Positions 22,009 through 23,803 of a stretch of 23,803 nt of DNA are shown one piece after another. Origin of the DNA: a virus; the IMG/VR virus record IMGVR_UViG_3300031784_000199, positions 1 through 23,803 of that record; one strand, given 5' to 3'. Positions within the stretch are counted from its first letter, which is position 1, and the number at the start of each line of letters is the position of its first letter. The notes beneath the pieces were generated by a model. It saw only the letters and a program-made list of their open reading frames with translations. It was not told the origin of the DNA and did no database searches. A program made the position numbers and the translations under genes.

Positions 22009-22544
22009 GCGACACCCCCATTCGTTGCGATGGCCCAGAGCAGAAGCGCGATGGCATCGGCTTCGTTGTCGTCGGCGGGGCTGAAACCAAGGGCACGGGC
22101 GGCGGCGATCATCGCGTCCTTGTCGGCATTGCCCTTGCCGGTGGCGTGGCGCTTGATCGTACCGACCGGAACGCCTTCGTAGGGCACGCCCCGCAGTTCG
22201 GCCCAAGCGGTCAACGTGGCCATCAGCCCGCCGTAGACATGGGCCGCATCGGTCGCGACATGGCGGCGGACCTCTTCGAACCAGATCGCTGCGATGGGAC
22301 CGGACAGCCGGTCCAACTCGCCCAGCCAGTTTGTGAAGCGGAGGTATCGCATGCCGCCGCCGTCAAAGCGACCGGGGCGGAAACTGGCGGTGCCGCTGGT
22401 AATCAGACCATCGTGGCCGCGCAGGGCCCAGCCTGTTGTGGTGCCCAGATCGAGGGCGAGGATGCAGCGCTGGCTTGAACTGGTGACGGGCAGCAATTCA
22501 AACCTTGCGCAGTCGAATTTGGGGATCAAAGTCGTCGCAGCCAT
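22005..22544 (-). CDS. RuvC-like Holliday junction resolvase
   Basis: 179 aa. An RNase H/RuvC fold is indicated by 'ILALDLGTTTGWAL' with Asp32, 'AIWFEEVRRH' with Glu90/91, and the C-terminal 'DDNEADAIALLLWAI' with Asp163. The 'VPVGTIKRHATGKGNADKDAM' segment is typical of phage RuvC-like crossover junction endonucleases. It would resolve branched DNA before packaging or during recombination. The start at 22544 has AGGAGAG 6 nt upstream; the 22742 start would cross the leader hairpins. Short overlaps link it to the two downstream genes. Confidence 0.87.
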   Translation of the reverse strand: MAATTLIPKFDCARFELLPVTSSSQRCILALDLGTTTGWALRGHDGLITSGTASFRPGRFDGGGMRYLRFTNWLGELDRLSGPIAAIWFEEVRRHVATDAAHVYGGLMATLTAWAELRGVPYEGVPVGTIKRHATGKGNADKDAMIAAARALGFSPADDNEADAIALLLWAIATNGGVA

Positions 22545-22583
22545 GATGGCTCTCCTGTCTTTGGGGGGCTGGTCCTGGTGGAA

Positions 22584-22626
22584 GACGACGGCGGTCATGT
22601 GCTTGGCGGTACGGGCCGCCGTCGTC
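22584..22626. promoter_or_regulatory. Long inverted repeat in the leader of the RuvC gene
   Basis: GACGACGGCGG (22584-22594) and CCGCCGTCGTC (22616-22626) form a perfect 11-bp stem with a 21-nt loop, 40 nt upstream of the RuvC start. There is no T-run. It could shape the mRNA leader or bind a dimeric regulator. Confidence 0.5.
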
Positions 22627-22650
22627 GGATCGGGGGATGGGGGAGACCTG

Positions 22651-22881
22651 TCAGGGCGGCCCGCGCGCCAGGCCCTTACGCATGGGATGAGTGGCCCACC
22701 CGAGGGTGGGGCCATCCCATACGTAGTATGGAGGTTCAGCACCTAACTGTTCGAGCCGATCCAACACGTTGATTTTGTTGGGGAATAAGACTTCATGAAG
22801 TCTTCGGGCATGAGTAAGGGACCTAACTCTTATTTGCGCGTAACCCGTTGATTTCATTGATTGCACAGTTGGCGCTGTCAT
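22651..22881 (-). CDS. Possible small gene between helicase and RuvC (76 aa)
   Basis: Starts 5 nt after the helicase stop and reads 'MTAPTVQSMKSTGYAQIRVR', 'LHEVLFPNKINVLDRLEQLG', 'PPYYVWDGPTLGWATHPM', which looks like a real protein rather than a shadow. The codons are much less GC-rich than those of the neighbours. The DNA encoding it is packed with palindromes (22682-22730, 22787-22804), so the region may instead be a regulatory or replication site that happens to be open. The start ATG itself lies in a CATATG palindrome. No family is recognised. Confidence 0.45.
   Translation of the reverse strand: MTAPTVQSMKSTGYAQIRVRSLTHARRLHEVLFPNKINVLDRLEQLGAEPPYYVWDGPTLGWATHPMRKGLARGPP
22682..22730. 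repeat. Nested palindromes near the 3' end of the 76-aa ORF
   Basis: ATGGGATG (22682-22689) pairs with CATCCCAT (22713-22720) around an inner GGCCCACCC (22693-22701) / GGGTGGGGCC (22704-22713) stem. CATAC-GTA-GTATG (22718-22730) follows immediately. Together they can form a long cruciform or RNA hairpin. Confidence 0.55.
22787..22804. repeat. Perfect 18-bp palindrome
   Basis: AAGACTTCATGAAGTCTT is a perfect 18-bp palindrome without a spacer, unlikely by chance, inside the 76-aa ORF. The form suits a dimeric DNA-binding protein site. Confidence 0.7.
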
Positions 22882-22911
22882 ATGAGTCAGGCCTCACTCA
22901 TATGAGTTAGG
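22878..22911. promoter_or_regulatory. Tandem operator-like repeats at the helicase 3' end
   Basis: TCATATGAGT(C/T)AGG occurs twice, at 22878-22891 and 22898-22911, spaced 20 bp (about two helical turns). The second copy lies within the perfect palindrome ACTCATATGAGT (22896-22907). AGTTAGGT at 22905-22912 recurs inverted as ACCTAACT at 22741 and 22821. It overlaps the helicase stop and the start of the 76-aa ORF. Confidence 0.55.
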
Positions 22912-23803
22912 TCGTCTTCCGGCCCATCCTGGTAGACCCAGACAGCCGGATTTTCGACCTGAAGGCTGAGCCCGGACTGGGGGCATTTGAAGTGGCTGGG
23001 AAGGACCGGACGGGCGGTCGTGGTGACCTCGCCGGTGGTCGGATCGACCTCCTCGACGGTTGCGCCGAACTGCATGCCTTCCACGCAGAGGTAGCCGAAC
23101 CGGGAGCGGGTGACGGGAAAACCGAACCCGGAAGGATCCCGCAGGAACTTCACGAAGCCCTTGGTGGCAAGCACGGAGAGGCGTTCGCGGATCGTATGCT
23201 TGCTGCCCAGACCACCCCGGTTCTCGAAGGTCTCGGCAAACTGCATGGCGGTGTAGAGGCGCTCGCCCGCCGCCTCATCTAGCAACATGCCGAGGATGAC
23301 ATCGTGCTTGCGCAGCCGTTCGGCGTCGAACCTGGCCCCGACCTCCTTGCGCACCAGCCGCTCGTTCATCGGGTTCAGTTCGACCCAGCGACCCGCCACT
23401 TTGTCGATCAGCTTGCCCGGCAGCGCGGGGCCATTGCGCAACTCGATTTCGAGGCGGCGCTGGGTGCTGTCCTCGTCGGGCCGGTGCATGAGCAGCCCCG
23501 AGGTGTAGAAGCCGCGCAGCGCGCTGGCGCCAGAGAGGGCAAGGAAGGGATCGTCCTTGACCTGATGTTTGGCGGCCTTGCGGGTGTGGTGGGCGAGGAT
23601 GACGCCCGCGTCCGGATTGACCGCTTCGCGCAGCACCTCGACCCGGTCCTTCAGGAAGAACATCATGGCGGTGTTGTCGTTTTCGCCGCCGCCTTCGGGG
23701 CCGCCATCGAACAGGTTGCGGATCGGATCGATGACGATGATGTCGGGCGGCGTGTCGGGGAATGCGGCCCGGATGGCCTCGGCGATGCGGGAGACGCCGT
23801 CGG
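22887..23803 (-). CDS. RepA-like AAA family ATPase / replicative helicase (5' end outside window)
   Basis: About 304 C-terminal residues; the frame is open to the window edge, so the start and Walker A lie outside. A Walker B 'DIIVIDPIRNLFDG' is followed by 'NTAMMFFLKDRVEVLREAV' and 'GVILAHHTRKA', the sensor-like histidine motif of hexameric RepA/RecA-fold (AAA_25) helicases. Then come 'FLALSGASALRGFYTSGLLMHR' and a C-terminal winged-helix-like region ('GGLGSKHTIRERLSVLATKGFV'). Such proteins load or drive replication forks in phages and plasmids. The ATG at 23666 is internal, not the start. The 3' end encodes the palindromic repeats at 22878-22911. Confidence 0.85.
   Translation of the reverse strand, partial: DGVSRIAEAIRAAFPDTPPDIIVIDPIRNLFDGGPEGGGENDNTAMMFFLKDRVEVLREAVNPDAGVILAHHTRKAAKHQVKDDPFLALSGASALRGFYTSGLLMHRPDEDSTQRRLEIELRNGPALPGKLIDKVAGRWVELNPMNERLVRKEVGARFDAERLRKHDVILGMLLDEAAGERLYTAMQFAETFENRGGLGSKHTIRERLSVLATKGFVKFLRDPSGFGFPVTRSRFGYLCVEGMQFGATVEEVDPTTGEVTTTARPVLPSHFKCPQSGLSLQVENPAVWVYQDGPEDDLTHMSEA

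Noticed and set aside
1-23803. CRISPR arrays, tRNA or rRNA genes, integrase or att sites
   Set aside because: No regularly spaced repeats, cloverleaf sequence, tyrosine/serine recombinase domain or flanking direct repeats were seen. The few repeats are short and irregular.

Overview
The window is a large part of a tailed-phage genome, most likely an integrated prophage, from a GC-rich alphaproteobacterium, probably of the Rhodobacterales (Rhodobacter/Paracoccus type). The reasons are the strong GC bias at third codon positions and the gene families present: DUF2163, DUF2460, DUF6441, DUF6362, DUF7220, DUF3489 and a fused prohead protease/major capsid protein. The distal tail genes are laid out like the tail end of the Rhodobacter gene transfer agent (RcGTA). 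No integrase, lysis gene or att site is visible, and both window edges cut through genes, so the phage extends beyond both ends.

Almost everything is read on the minus strand, so the phage order runs from right to left. Early/replication region (about 23.8-18.0 kb): a RepA-like AAA helicase/ATPase (cut at the edge), a small low-GC ORF in a palindrome-dense stretch, a RuvC-like resolvase, a 66-aa protein, a DUF6362 helix-turn-helix protein and an intrinsic terminator. Then come a 440-bp repeat-rich intergenic region, a ParB-domain/DNA methylase fusion, a C5-cytosine methyltransferase (whose 3' half also carries a second, protein-like reading frame), and two small proteins, one of them membrane-spanning (DUF7220).

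Junction region (18.0-15.4 kb): two plus-strand genes (a 74-aa protein and a DUF3489 protein, closed by an intrinsic terminator) and an IS110-family transposase with structured non-coding flanks sit between the early and late modules.

Late region (15.4-0 kb): TerS, TerL (GpA type), gpW, a lambda-type portal, a fused protease-capsid with a strong internal ribosome binding site, a DUF2190 decoration protein, a head-tail joining protein, DUF6441, a plus-strand NYN-domain RNase-like gene inserted as a 'moron', a tail terminator, a tail tube protein, a tail assembly chaperone with a classic -1 slippery heptamer, a tape measure protein, and then the GTA-like tip set (DUF2460, DUF2163, NlpC/P60 peptidase, TIM-barrel hub). 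The head module is lambda-like and the tail tip is GTA-like, so the phage looks like a modular hybrid.

Most interesting items: the A_AAA_AAC frameshift site joining the tail chaperone to an extension that has no start codon of its own but carries a Cys4 cluster; the nested capsid start; the overlapping reading frame in the methyltransferase; the palindrome-dense small ORF beside the helicase; the repeat cluster at 21.0-21.3 kb; the NYN moron; and the IS110 flanks with RNA-like hairpins. All family assignments are from memory and by eye; no database search was run.
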